Below are positions 1 to 13,396 of a DNA stretch of 64,000 nt, piece by piece. The position numbers and the translations under genes are program-made. The DNA is from Chaetomium olivaceum. Taxonomy: Eukaryota > Ascomycota > Sordariomycetes > Sordariales > Chaetomiaceae. The notes under the pieces were generated by a model. It was given only the letters and a program-made list of their open reading frames with translations. It was not told the DNA's origin and made no database searches. Location: the NCBI GenBank assembly GCA_039881045.1, contig JAYWVB010000003.1, positions 1,054,001 through 1,118,000 on the forward strand, in the 5' to 3' direction. Position 1 is the stretch's first letter; every line of letters begins with the position of its first letter.

Positions 1-3000
1 ATGGCGAATCAATCTAGGTTGATCAACAACTCTGAGTTTAACTAATGCTTCAGGCGATAATAAAAGGGAGTGACACTGAGGTCCATGAGGGGACCGTGGA
101 AACCGAACGAGGGAGGAAAGGAAGGAGGCAACGATACAAATGGTGCAGGAGTCAGCAGCGTTGGAAAGTTACTAAGACGTTGGGGGTGGTCGTAGTCCTG
201 CACCAAGCCGCACCAAGCAAGGTTGGTGTGGTGGGCACTGTGCTCCATCCTCGCTTTTTTTTTGGCGAGAGCGGGGCCGATGGCAAGGCGACAGAGCCTG
301 GCCAGAAAAGCCCCCCCCCAAAACCAACCAGGCTGCGGTTCCTGCTCGTTGGGCGGCGCAACACCCCTGTTTGGAGGTACCCAGACATTTGCATACTGTG
401 CGAGCGTCTCGCCGAATCCGAAAGCCCAAGCCTCCAGCTCTTCGATCCGATCGAACACCGATGCCGGCCGTGATGTTGGGGGACAACCAGGTCAAGTTCG
501 GTTTATCGCTCAGTTCATAGATGACCGGAAGCGTGGGAAGAACACGGGACATCCGTCAACATGCCCGGCGAAGCCGGCGTTCGCCATTCCCATTCCAACG
601 CCGACGGCACCGATTACATACAGAACAGGGGGCTCGAGTTGGTGGCGCCATGATCTGGAGGCTGGATCCGGCCGGACCCGCAGTCGAGGTCTTTGGTTCA
701 AAAACCAAGGAAAACAGGACACTGGGCTTTAAGACACAGGAGCCACGCCGCCCACATCGTTGGGCTTAGGGTTATTACTCGAGCTCTCTCTTAGGGTGGT
801 TCGCCTGTGGACTCGACATCTGTACATAATTTCTTTTCAACACAGACAATCCTTTACGCAAAGAAAAAGTGCGAATTGTGTGGTGCATTACGGGTAATTA
901 CAGTCAGCATCAATGACGTCGTTGAAAGGTAGGTTGCACTCAAGTCTCCAACGTCCAGTCGAGGGAGCCCTCTGCCGGCAAAAGGTCCAGTTGTTGTGTC
1001 AACATAAATGTGGTTGGCCCCAACATACAAAGACGGTTACTGGTAGACACAACAAACATATATACATGAACACAAAGGCCGGCTCCCCACCACATCGGAA
1101 AAGCTTTCCTTGGTACTGAACCGCCGCAGACAAATCTTGCTTGACGTTTCTCATTTCGTCCGAGTCTGAATTTAAGTGAATTTCCAGTCAAGAGCTCTCA
1201 TCTTCCTCTTCCATAGCCTTCTACGCCGCGCCCGCCCATTGGCCAATTTGATTGATTGTGACTCCTGAATGTTACGATATTGAAACTTTCGGTCCAACTG
1301 TTACGGATTACAACAGGGCCCACAACTTCTTTTTTCCAAGGAAAATATTTTTGGCCGAGCTTCCATGCTTAGCTGGGATTCCCAGTTTTTTCGCATTGGC
1401 CACTCAAAAACCCCTGACAAACCCCAAGCCCAATGCGCCGCTCCGCCCGTCTCATCGCTTGCACTGCTTTTCTTTGCGAGTCAATTCATCGCCAGCAGCC
1501 GTTCGAGAACCAACGCATGAACGGCCGACGTTAGAAGTGCCATGTCGATCTTCAAGTCGAAGCTCAACGGCCAAAGGAACGTCCTTGTAACACCAGCTCA
1601 CCCCCGCCTTGACGCTCCAGTTTCCCCTCACGCCGCGAGCCCGGATCCGGAGACGTGAAAGCGCAGTTTGGCCACTGCTCTGCGACGCCGCCGACCTGAA
1701 CTCGGAGGATGCTTGTTGACATGAAGATCTCCGTGGTCCGGGACTGTGTAAGCGCATCCCCACCGCGTCGAGACAATGGAAGTGGCCGGTACCGACAATC
1801 GCAGAGCGCACGGCCGTCGTCCCCCGCGACTCTCTCCATGGGCTTTGCACACCGGTCAGAACACAGGGTTTGACCTGGTGCAACTCAAAGCGAAGTCACC
1901 GCGTTCTCCCTGGTGTTGCCAAAGAAGTCTCGGCCGCGAGTCCTGCGTCGTTATCTCCTGGGGGACACTGATTTGTTGATGGGATTGGATGCCCAGAACC
2001 GGCGGCTCCTGGCGCGTTTCGGGTCCACAAGTGCCGCGAGCGTCCTGTGCCGGGGTCGGTCTGACTTGCATGGATCAAGACCCGGTCCCCTGGACCGTGC
2101 CATCGAGACAAGCCCCCATCCAAAGGCCAGGACGCAAGACAGCTGCATGTTACTGGCCCGCCAGGATTGTTTCTCTGTTGGGAATTTTTTATACAGGATT
2201 TCCTTGGGCCGACCCATCCAAACTTGAGGTGAGAAACCTCTCGCGCACGGATATCACAGTGGGATTTCGCGACCGTCTTGTTTCTTTAAGCCTCCCTCCC
2301 CCACTGAGGTTTTCCATGCCCTGGCATTTACCCCTGGTCATGTTGGCGAGCAAACACGAAGCTCTTTTCACATGGCCAAGATGACATTCCAGCAGCGCAG
2401 ACCAGGCTTTGCGTATTTCTGCGATTCGTGCAGCGTGGGGTGTTCGCCATGCTGACGAGGGCTTGCGCAACAGGAACCCCAGATCAAGCCCGGATTTTGC
2501 AGAGCCAGCATCCCAGTCTTGAGCCAGTCCCCAGTCGAAGTTGATCTCCAATAACTCGCACTGGGGGTGGGGGGATGTCTCCAAGGGTAAGGGCAAGGAC
2601 TTCTCAGCTGGGACCCGTTCATCTCTGTATTTTGGGTTTCTCAGCGCTCGTTTGACGGTTTCTAGAAAGCGGCACGGCAACGCATGACCAAATCGCCGCG
2701 GCACAGGTTTGTTGGTTTCTCACTGACACTGAGGGATCGTTTCAGCCTTTTCAATCTCATCCGCCCAACAGCACATGACCACCATAGCCACCACAGTGGG
2801 AGCGAGACAGTTTCATAGCTCGATGGCTCCAAAGTATTCTCGGCCATTACGTTGTGGCGTCACAAAACCCTGGGCATGGCCAAGTTCAGACTTTCACCCC
2901 CACGAGACTAGCCGCGGTGAAGTAAATTACTGTCTCTCGGAGGAATACCGATACGAAACAAGAGCCGGTGAGTCCTGACTGGGGTTATTTTTCGCAGACA

Positions 3001-6000
3001 AATAAACCCCACGCTTAGCCCGCTGATGCCTGCCTTGTGCGTGGGGCTCTCGGCTCGTCGTAAGGCGATGGTCATCGCGGCTGATGTCTTTCTCTAGTGT
3101 AGACGCAACGGGGCACAAAATGCTCAGTCGCATTGCCGGTAACCAAACAGCGCAAACTCTTTACCTTATCATGTCGGCAGCATCGCCTAGGAAACAAAAC
3201 GAGCAGTGATTGCCCGCATCCGGAAGCCGAGATCTGCGCTTTCCAGGATCGGTTCTTATCGCGCGATTGGCCAATCAACCAGGCTTATCTCCGGCCCTGC
3301 CACACGTGGGAATTCGCGTGCTTGTCAACGGCTGGCCAAGGGCAACCGCCATGGACCGTGCTCCGACTGTGTCAGGTTACCACCAATCACACTGTGTGTC
3401 GAAAACCATTTCCCGGTGAGACACACCAGGACCACACATCGCCGAATCCTGTCATCCAACGCTCACGTCGCCTGGACGGAACTATCCATTGTTCGCTCAC
3501 ATCACCTCATACAGTAGTCCCAGAAGCGCCCTTGATTGCGCAATATCATGCAGCCCTGGAGACTTCTTCCATTTAATCCATTCAAGAAATGAACAGTTCC
3601 CGGACCATGACGACTTCTCGCTCAGACCTCGCATCATATCATCAAGCCGACATCTCAGAAATCCTTTGGCTCGGGTGCCGTTCCCCAATGACTCTACGGT
3701 GCCTGCCTGCCAGCACGATAGCAGTTTGCAACACACCGGCGGCTGGCATTATATTTTATTAAACGCGCAGGGCAGATATTTTGTGGTCGATGATGAATTT
3801 GCTCGATCGATCGACTGCAGGTGGCCCCAGCCAATCCGGGCTTCGCCTGTCGGAAGCGGTCCCATCGGACATCGGAAGACGTCGCGCCAAGCAGGTCAAC
3901 CATGGCAGCACACCATGGATGACAGGCAGGGGGTGAAGCACAGCGGGCCCGTTTCTGAAGAAGGTCGCATCAGGAAAGCGTGTCGCAGAGGCTGCCCTGG
4001 CCCGGAGTCTCTTTTCCGCGGCAACCATCCATCAACGCGTTCGACAGGATTTACGAAAAATGTATACAAGTGCACGGCTGGCGCAGAGCAAGATGGTTCT
4101 CGGCGTCAACCATCTACCAGAGTCCGGGATACATGTCCGGGTTCAGGGAAAGACGAAACAAAGCCCAGCGTCCCTTGGGGGTCATCACGGTGCGACCAAA
4201 GCACGGAGGCTAGCGTAATGGACATCGGTAAATGCGGCAGCCTGTTCTTGATCAGCTTCATCAATCACGAACGGAATGTACGGGAAACAGGACATGGGGT
4301 TCTCGATACTGATGCTATCAAGGGAGAACACGATGCGTCTCTCTATCCACCGAGCTCCTTTAGGGTGACAATATCCGGGATACGATAGTTGCAATGCATT
4401 GTCCTGCTCTCGGCAGCAACCTGCATCAATTTCTGACAACCCCCGTCACCCTCCTGTGTCGATGGTGCGCCAGAACACCGATGGCCGTGCGGTCATGGAG
4501 GTGCACATCCCCACTCGACCCAACCAAAAACGACCATGGCGCGCCCAACACTGCATTCTCTGCGCCGGCTCCCCGCCGGCGAGGGCGGAGGTGAAGCTGG
4601 GGTGTTCCGAGTCGCCGAGCGTGAACACTCCACTGAAGACCGAACCCATCGGGGAGCATGAGGGACGTGGAGTTTGAGAATTCCTCCAGGTTTTGCTGCA
4701 GGCATGCTGTGCATTGCTTCACCAGTGACCTCACTACTCCGGGTCACGGACCCGGTTGAGCCACCAGGCCGGGCTGTACGGTTCTGGACATCGTGGCATG
4801 CTCTGTTACAGCCTCATTCTTACCACGCAGCAATATCTTGTTCAGGGTAGTGATGGTATATCAAGTAGTGTATGCCGTCAACCTCGTCAAACCGGCCCTC
4901 CTGTGTGCAAGCCGCCGCCGGACGTACACAGTAAGCACATATTCCCCGCTCGGCTGCAACGGTTGAACTCTACACTACTTCAAGTCACCGTCGCTTGTTC
5001 TGCTATCCGGATCTGGCGGAGGACATGAGTCGACCTCAAGCCTCGGGTCCCCTTCGAAGCAATACCCAGGCAAGGTAAGGTTGCCGAGGTACAGTATACA
5101 GTGAGTTTCCGTCATCACGAACTGCCCTGATTCTTGACTTCCGTGACTTCCGTTGTTTGACCAAGGCTTCCAAGGGCAACTGGGACAAGCCCGGACACAG
5201 AAGCACCCAGGCAGCCAGGCTCGCGTGAGAGCGACGACGTCTGCAAAATCCAGCCTGGTCTTGGAAGGTTTCTTGGCGTTACGCTATGACGTCATTGACT
5301 GGATTTTTGGTTTCATTGAGCACAACCAAGATCTTTTCGCTGCGGTGCAAACCATTCCAGCAACGTAGATGAGTATATATTTCTTACATCTCACAACTCA
5401 CAAACAATCCGTCTCACCTCTCGCTGTCCATGCCCTGTCTCATCGGGGTCTTCTTCCTGACCCGACTGGTTCGTGCGAATCAAGTTTGGTGCGCACAGTG
5501 TTTCCTATGCGTGCTGACAGCCCTCGTCGTCCATGTCCAATGAGATAACGCCGTATCTCTGTCAAAAACTTTTTCTACGATGTCAGTACAAAAGCAGTTC
5601 AGATCTGCAATAATTTGCCCACCGAGAGCCACAACGTTCCAGTTTTACTATGGATGTACGGATTACATCAGGTACACGTACTTCCCAGATTGGATTGAGA
5701 CGGTTGAGTAAAGCAGAAGCCATCTTGTGGTCCGAGCGAGTGGGGGACCAGGAGAGGGATCTGGACCCCACGGCTTTGCTTTCGCGCCCCAGTGTTGCGG
5801 CAAGCTTTTGGTGATCTCCCGCGTGGGTCACCGCAGCTCGAGAAGTTTATCTCACGGTTTGCTGAGTCACAAAAACATCGCCCCGAGCGCCTCGCCAAAA
5901 AGCACCTTTCTCCTTCACTTCGCAAGTCGTCCCACGGTCTTGGCTCAGCTGCGGCCATACCGAGTGGCGCAAACCGTTTGACGGTTGGAACAGTCACAGC

Positions 6001-9000
6001 CGTGCGAGGGGCGTTTGGTCGCAGCAGCCACAGAGCAGGTGATCTGTCCCCAATCAAGTGGCTGTGTCCACGATTGTTGACCGCGGGGCACCTTGCGGGC
6101 GACTCCCAAACTCTGCATCAGCCAGTCTTCACGGTCCCCCGCAAACGTGCTTCGGGGAATTTGTTGACCGGGTTCTTTTCAGTCAAACAATCGCTAAATC
6201 TCAGGGACCAGTCGTGCTTTCACTATATTACTGCTTTGCTGCTCACACGGCGGGGTGGTGGATGAGCAGTTGCATCATTCTTGACCTCTGCCCCTCATCG
6301 GTGGGAGAAGAGATTGGCCAATCGAACAGAGAGTCCGGAGAGTTGATGTGGGATTGGCTGCTGCAGAACCAGTTGCACCGGAAACAGCGGTGAAGCTGTT
6401 CTCATTTCCTCGTCACAATTCTTGCGGCAGTACATACACTAGCTCATTCAGATCCAAGGTTAATCTTTGACAGCTTTCCTCTCCCTTGCTTCGCGCGGAG
6501 CCCCGCGGTGATTGACCAGGGCCAGTCCCAAACGACCAAGTACACCCGCCGCTGTCTTGCCTCTACCCACCCACACTGGTGCCAGTGCGTCCCCCAGATA
6601 TTCGTACGGATGTGTTACTGTCACCGCCGATATCGTCGCTCGGCTTCGGGCGCCAGCCTAGACGAGAGTAGCTGCCCTTCTCCTGAGGCACGACGGGGCC
6701 GGGCCGGCTGTAGCACCGAGGCCAGCACCCATCCACGGAATCGGGAGGGTTTCTGCAGCTGTCCGGCTATCCTAGCGCCCGCCATTGTCGGGAACCGCTG
6801 GACTGGGACGAACTGAAGGGTTCTTCGTCTCGTTTACGCCGGATACGGAGATGGCGGTGGTTTCACTTGTCACCCGGCTTCCCGCCACACCACCGCGGGA
6901 ACTGCGTTTACATCGGAAGCTCACCGTGTCTCACCAGGCTATCCCGTGTTACCGCGTTACGACCAGACCAGATAACGGACTCATGGTATCCGGACTGCTC
7001 GGAAGCGCAGGACCCATCATTGGTCTTCGACTACGGAATCCATCATGTCTCCATGATCTCCTCCCCCATCCCATGACGAGCGCGACAAACTACGACTCTG
7101 AGGCCCAAGGGCCGCGCAACACCAAACGGCTCTGGAACGCAGCCATCTCGTATCTGCCGCGATGCATTCGTCCCGGGGAGCGAGTGATTCCGGTTCGAGA
7201 AAGGGCAAAGGAGATCATCCGATCACTCATGCCGCCGTCGGCTTCTAGGCTTTGGCTTTGTGTCGCGACGGGAGGGAGCCATGGTGTTTGGCTCTATTAC
7301 ACTAGGCCGCGCTCTTGGGCCCTGGCAGTGTCGTCGCTGCCGTGTCCGCATCACCGGTGAAGCAGTTGAAGCGGCGGGCGATGGTGCGGTTATCTAGGCG
7401 AGAGGCGTACCCCGCAAAGTGGCTGCTGCTGAGGCACGTTGCACAACGGATGACGAACTACATTCCAGTTCTTGTCTGCCGGGACTCGGCATCGGGTATC
7501 AAGCATTTCCCCGCCATCAGGTGAGCGCTGTCTGACTATGATCAGCGCTGTAGTTGTGAGACTTGTTTAAGCCCTTCCGAGATAAGGATCGAAGCCCTCC
7601 AGGGTTAGAATGGTTGTGTTGCTTTGCGATATCAACAATGTCGTCGGGATGGCAACCTTGAAGTGCCCCACCACCATCGCCCCCTGGTGGACTTTCATGG
7701 TGCACCCCTCATCGGACGATGAAACCGCAGCGCGCACCTTGCATTACGCCGCGCTACACAGGCGCTCTCCCCGCTCACCTGGAAAACGAACTCCGCGGAA
7801 TTTGACGCCCACGATCAAAGGTCTGTTTTAGGTTCTGCACTGCGTCCGCAATGCGTGTGCACACCATGGATAGCTGGGGGGTGCGAGAGCCGCGACCCCC
7901 GCCTGTCAGTGGGGGGCGGCAACCTGCATCAACCTGAGCAGCGCTGAGTGGTTCAAACGAAAGCGCCTGGCCGAGAACTCTGGGATGCGTTGCCTGGGAT
8001 GCCTCAACAGGGGAGGAGGACGCATCCTGATTCGTCTGTGCCCAGCTCCGCATCGCAAAGTTCAAGCACACCAACAGAATCGCTCATGCCGCAGCAAGCG
8101 TATGCGGTAAGTCTAAGAGAAACGGTTAATCTTGAACGCCACAAATGCCCACGCGAAGAGGGGTTTTATCAGTTAGTGTCCCTTCGATTAAAAAATTATG
8201 CGCCTGCCGGTGGGCGTTTCGGGGAAGGTACCATCCCACGCATGCGTAAGGTGGCAACTTTTGGTTCAAAAAACAGAGATTTCATGAATGGGAAACGATA
8301 CGAACCGCAGATTGCAAATTGCGTGCGGAATCACCAAGATAGCAACACGAATGCCTGCCCGTCAGAATCCGCCTGCGACCTTGCCAGTACCACCGCTGGA
8401 TCCCGGCATGGCATGTTGCAACCGGCGCTCCTCTTGCAGCTCTGTCGCGATCTGGACCCCAGCGCGCTTGACCCCCGCTGCTCGCTCAGCCCTGGGCTGG
8501 TGCCGAAGAGCCGGACATGGCCAAGCAGCATGGCAAAATTCGATTACTATCGATTACTCACACGCCCAGCCGCCACAGCATTGGTGATTGGTTTTATCTT
8601 GCTCTCCCATCTTGCTTGGAGGATGCTTGGCTCCATGATGAGCTGATTTGACATGATATGATATGCACAGGGCAGTGGATTCCAGCTCCGCCTGCTTCCA
8701 GCCTTGACCAACCTGGAAGATGACGAGGAGGGATCTTCCAGGGGTGACGCGGGGCTTCCCAGTCAGTCAGGGGCTGGAACACAGAGATTAGGTAATGGTG
8801 AATCTCGAGAGGGTTCGATGGTGGCAACGATTCGTCAATGGCTCAGCTCACGCCATGGATCTTTTGACAGCCCCCCTCCGGCTCCGGGCCCGATAGCGGG
8901 AGGAAAAGGTCGGCACGGTCCTTATCGGATCGGATAGCATTGCCCTTCACGGCCACCAAGTCCACCAAGTCCCCTATCATGTCATATCTTGCGACGATCA

Positions 9001-12000
9001 ACAGTTTCCGGGTTGTGCGGCTGCAACACTGTTTTCGCTATCGCATACGAAGTCGTTTACTGTAGTTATCGCAACCACCTTCGGGCTTCCGACCCGCCCA
9101 CCTTCGGCCGACCTGCCCCTCCTTGCCTGTCCGCCCCGTCTGACGCCGCAATATCACGGCATGGAGGGGTAGCAATCAAGGAGTGCTGGGTGCACCATGC
9201 AATCCGTCAATCTGTAACTATACTACAGTAGTTGGTTAATTTTACATGCGCACACCTCCTGCAAATGCAAACATCCTTCCGAAGAAGTAATAATAATAAA
9301 CAACAACCACCTGCAACCTGCCTCACAGAGTGCCGTGCTTTAACGAAGCTGCATGCCCAATGCAGGCCGAGATGGATTTTGCAAAAAACTATCCGATGGC
9401 CGATCCTTACCATCCGAAATGCGATACCTACATGAGACGACCCCTGCAACGCAACCACACCTTTACCGGTCGGCCATGGACGAGACCGCCCTCAACGGCC
9501 TTGGCTCGTGCAGTAGCGCGGCGCCGAAGAACAGCTTGCATAAGCTGCCCGCTCGGGGCCAATCGAGCTGTCGGAACAGGGAACGGGCATGCTGTGGCAC
9601 TCGGGGGGCGGAGGTGGTGGTGGTTGCAAGATTGCAAGATTGCTGTGCAGTTTTCTGCAGCTGGGGTGTCGCTTGTGGTGCAGCTTTCTTTGCAGTGGTG
9701 TTGTGTTTCTTGTCCCGGTCCTTATCCATCACTCACTGGCATTGCATCCGCGCAAGCTGTCCGACATTGAAACATGCACTCTCGAGCCACTGACCGTTCG
9801 TTCGGTTTGTGGCCCATTGGGGGCATGCTGCCTGCGGCTAGAATTGCTTGCTGCATTTGCGACTCGGCTGGAGTTGTGGACCTGTACCTGTTCACCGGTT
9901 GCCCTCTTAGGGTAGGATGGGCGGCATGTCGTACATTGCTGTCTGCAGCCGGTGAAGTGCAGTGGTGTACGTCGTCTACCTTTGGTGCTAGAAGGTGTGG
10001 ATGCTAATCGTGTTGCTCTTGTTCGACTCGGATGTTCGTGCTTGTGCCCCCCGGCGTCGCACGGCGGAGATGATGAGCTTCGAGAATTCCCGTCGGTCGT
10101 TCGATCATCGGACACAAAGAATTCGCCATCGGGTTGCCTTGGCTGTTGGTGATAGCCCATCTTCAGCGTTCAGCGTTCTCGGGGTTGACCTGTCAAACGG
10201 ATCGTCCCGGCCGCCGTTTCGGGTGGCCACCGGCCGGTAACCGCGGGCGGATGTGGTGTGCTCTCCGTGTACTTCATACGGGTACGATACGGAAAAACAG
10301 ACCCCTTTCTCCTCCTTTTTCTCAACCCACCCTCGCGCCGCAGCCGCCGCCCACCCCCCCCTCCACCGCGTGGCGTTAAGGTGTACCCAGTCGATAGCGC
10401 GGCTTCTGGTTTGGCCACTGCAAGTCTGCAATCTAGGACTCCGCCGGGGATTCCACTCGTCATATCTCACAATTACGGGCAGCGACTCCTCCCGCCGGCG
10501 GGGGTATCCACCCCGTTTGACTGCGTTTCCTGTCCGCTGCATACTACTGGTCTTCAAGGTGAAGACTAACCCCCTAGCCCTGGCCGGCGTCTGTCCGGGC
10601 GGCACCTCACCCACACCGGGAAACTCCTCCGGAGGCGGGGAACCAGCCGTTAATATCCATTGGTCTTGCCGACTGGGTTGGACCCAGTCACGCCAGGACC
10701 CTTTGGGTCTGGAATGCAGCACAGATGAGCATCGTGAGGCGAGAATGACGAGTGGGACCAACCAAGATCCAGGGGTTTAGGGGTCGGAGGCTTGAACATG
10801 GCATGACACGAACCAACGCCCAGAGCATCGGGATCTATGATGCCTGCCTCCGCAGCTTGCATTCACACATTCACAGCTTTCCCCCCCTCCATGAGCAGTG
10901 GCAGACAGGACGAACGATGCCACCGTTTGCTGCTAACGTGTTTGATCCGAGCAACAGGACGCGACCGTTGAGAAGCTGTGTTACCCCTCTGCTGATAGCC
11001 AAGCCGCCCTCCTCTCCCCGTTTGTGGGCAGCCGCATGAACGAATGCGCACCTTGACTCGATGGGAAATCACGGGGCTAGCCTTCTCCGCGTTTACTAGC
11101 ATTACAGCATCCGTCTTGATAGCGGTAGCCTATGAAAATAGTGGCCGAGCCAATAGGAGATATTCGAGGGGTTGTTGGGGTTGCTAGTGTAACGGGGTGG
11201 GTAGTCCCTAGGAGGGGCCGGGACCAGCCTCGAATCAAGCCAGTTGGCGGGCCGGCGCGGTTGACGGTTTGGGTGGGCAACACAAACGCTGACCGGTGGC
11301 TTGAGTATGAGTGTCCATCATTAAGGGCCGTCTGGGTTGTCCTCGGGTACGGGGTGCGGGCTCGGCATTGCGTCCTCGGGGGCTGGCGGCCGAGACGAGG
11401 ACGTCGATGCTCGGCCAGAATGGGACTCACCGGCAGCGGGCCCCTTCTTTTGATGTCAAAGTGGCATGATATGATGTTGACCGTTGACCGAGGCGATTTG
11501 TCTAGAAGTTTCAGTGGAACTTGCCAAACCGTTTGATATTATTCCACACCCTCACGATCATGCCGGTGTGTTTTCTGGCTATCGCTCGCCAATCTCGCCA
11601 TCATCGCCTCACTTCTCCGCGAGGACATGTGCCAAACTTTGCCTTGGGCACTGTGCAGTTAGGTAGAGTCACAGACTGGTCGTATCTATCTTGCCACCAC
11701 CACCACCTGCTTGACTGGGCGGAGGGTGGACGGGGTGGTGGAGAGAGGTAACCGCCCGACCTCTATGCCGAGACTGAACGATGGATGCGAGGCACCTGTG
11801 TGGCACACCGAGAGGGGCATATGGGTGTCTCCTACTATACTTGCCCTCAATTCACTGATGCTGTGTGGTGTGCATTGTAGGTGAGGAGGGTAACACTATG
11901 ACGACTCAATGTTAAGACAACTATTGAGATGTTGGAAACAACTTACAGTTGACCAGTATTGCAAACAGAATCTACCTGCAGAAATATCTTTGTGATAACA

Positions 12001-13396
12001 AACTAACCAATGTGGCATGGCAGATGTCTGTCATCCAGACTTCAAATATGTATCCCACGATACAACCTCTCTTTCCTATTATGGTATCTGGTCTGGTAGC
12101 TAGTTCAAAGTGGAAAAAGCCTTTAGGGGTAACTGTAAAGCTTTAGACTTGAACGGTGGCGTGGCTATGGGGAGAACTCCATACCCCGAAACTGTCAACA
12201 CTTGTCTCAAAGTCCCTTAGACGCCACCGAAGGGAACATAACCATCGGTCCCACAATGGTAAGTTACTCTCAGTTGTCCCATTGCCGGCCCAGGCCATGT
12301 AGCCGCCGGATTGATATAACACCGGTCTGGACATCTCCTCAAACCGATGTACGGCAATGAAACCGAGCATGGTATGAAAACCCGAAGCACTGCATCTCCG
12401 CCGCCCGGTGCATGCCTACACAGATACGAGCGCGGGTGGGAATGTAGCACATACCATATTCGCCCCAACTCCAACGCCATTCATATTAGCGTTTTCTCGA
12501 TATACAGCCACCCTAGACCACTCCCTTATCGGCAACCACACAACCTCAAGAACCCGTATTATCAAACTAATTCGCGTCTAGACAATCATCATGTAATAAT
12601 GCGACCAGCCAAATCTCCACAAACCTAAACTTCGCCGCCCTGCAACCCTCCGACGATCCCATCCCCTCTCGCCCAACCCTGCATGTTGTATGCGCCCCTT
12701 TACGCGACCAAGGTGCGACCACACCAGAAGCGACCGGTCCAGCCCCTTCCAGGGTTTTTGGCCACCACTTTGCGCCTTGGCGTCATTTCTGTGTCGAGGG
12801 TCTTGATCTTCAGGGTTCTATGGGAGATCATCTCGTGTTGTGCGTCATCAGGGTTCGCTCAGGGGCTGCAGGGTGTTGATCGTCGTTGGGGGATTCTCGG
12901 GATCGTCGTGAGAACGGCTTTGGGGTCTTGGGTTAGTTGGAGGAAAGTGGTAGTGTAATTTGGGGTAGTTTGAATGAGCTTGAGATGGAAATAGGGGCTG
13001 TGGAAGGAAGGGTTGTGGCGTGGTTAGATGAAGGATTATTAGGTCGAAGAATCTACACTGTCTCGGGCACCTCTTTGTCGTGATGACAACGTCATACTGA
13101 CATTATATCCGGATTCTCTCTTTCCAACCCGGCGGAATTGAGTTTGTTAGTGGTTGCGGTTGCAACAACTCTCGGCTTCGATACCCAAGGGGTGAAATAG
13201 GGGAGACATATCCATCATTACTATGCAAATTCAAGTAAACATAAACAAAGCGATGCGATATATCCTTCACTACAGTCTGTTCTCTCTAAAGTACACCAAT
13301 CAACAAACTCCAACTCCCCTCCCTTCCTCACCAACCACCAACCTCCTAACTCCCATCCTCCCCTCATCCCCCCTTAGCGAGTCACTCCATTCCCCT
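1..13396. other. Gene-poor left flank
   Basis: I see no gene I can support in the first 13.4 kb. Open frames up to about 230 codons occur on both strands, but none shows a family motif, a plausible exon chain or a consistent codon bias. The G+C content looks moderate and CpG and CpA dinucleotides are common, so it does not look like AT-rich RIP-mutated transposon relic. I saw no long terminal repeats, tRNA-like fold or tandem array. One minus-strand stretch near 42-550 reads weakly protein-like in two adjoining frames and is discussed under findings. The block could be long regulatory sequence, an unrecognised non-coding transcript, or very old decayed sequence. Confidence 0.5.

Noticed and set aside
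7948..8646. 232-codon plus-strand frame in the gene-poor flank
   Set aside because: No ATG at the start, no recognisable domain, and mixed composition; longest-by-chance frames of this size are expected in 13 kb of this base composition.
9330..9793. Two overlapping 146-codon plus-strand frames
   Set aside because: They overlap in different frames with no family signal and Cys/Ser-rich composition driven by a GGTGGTGG stretch.
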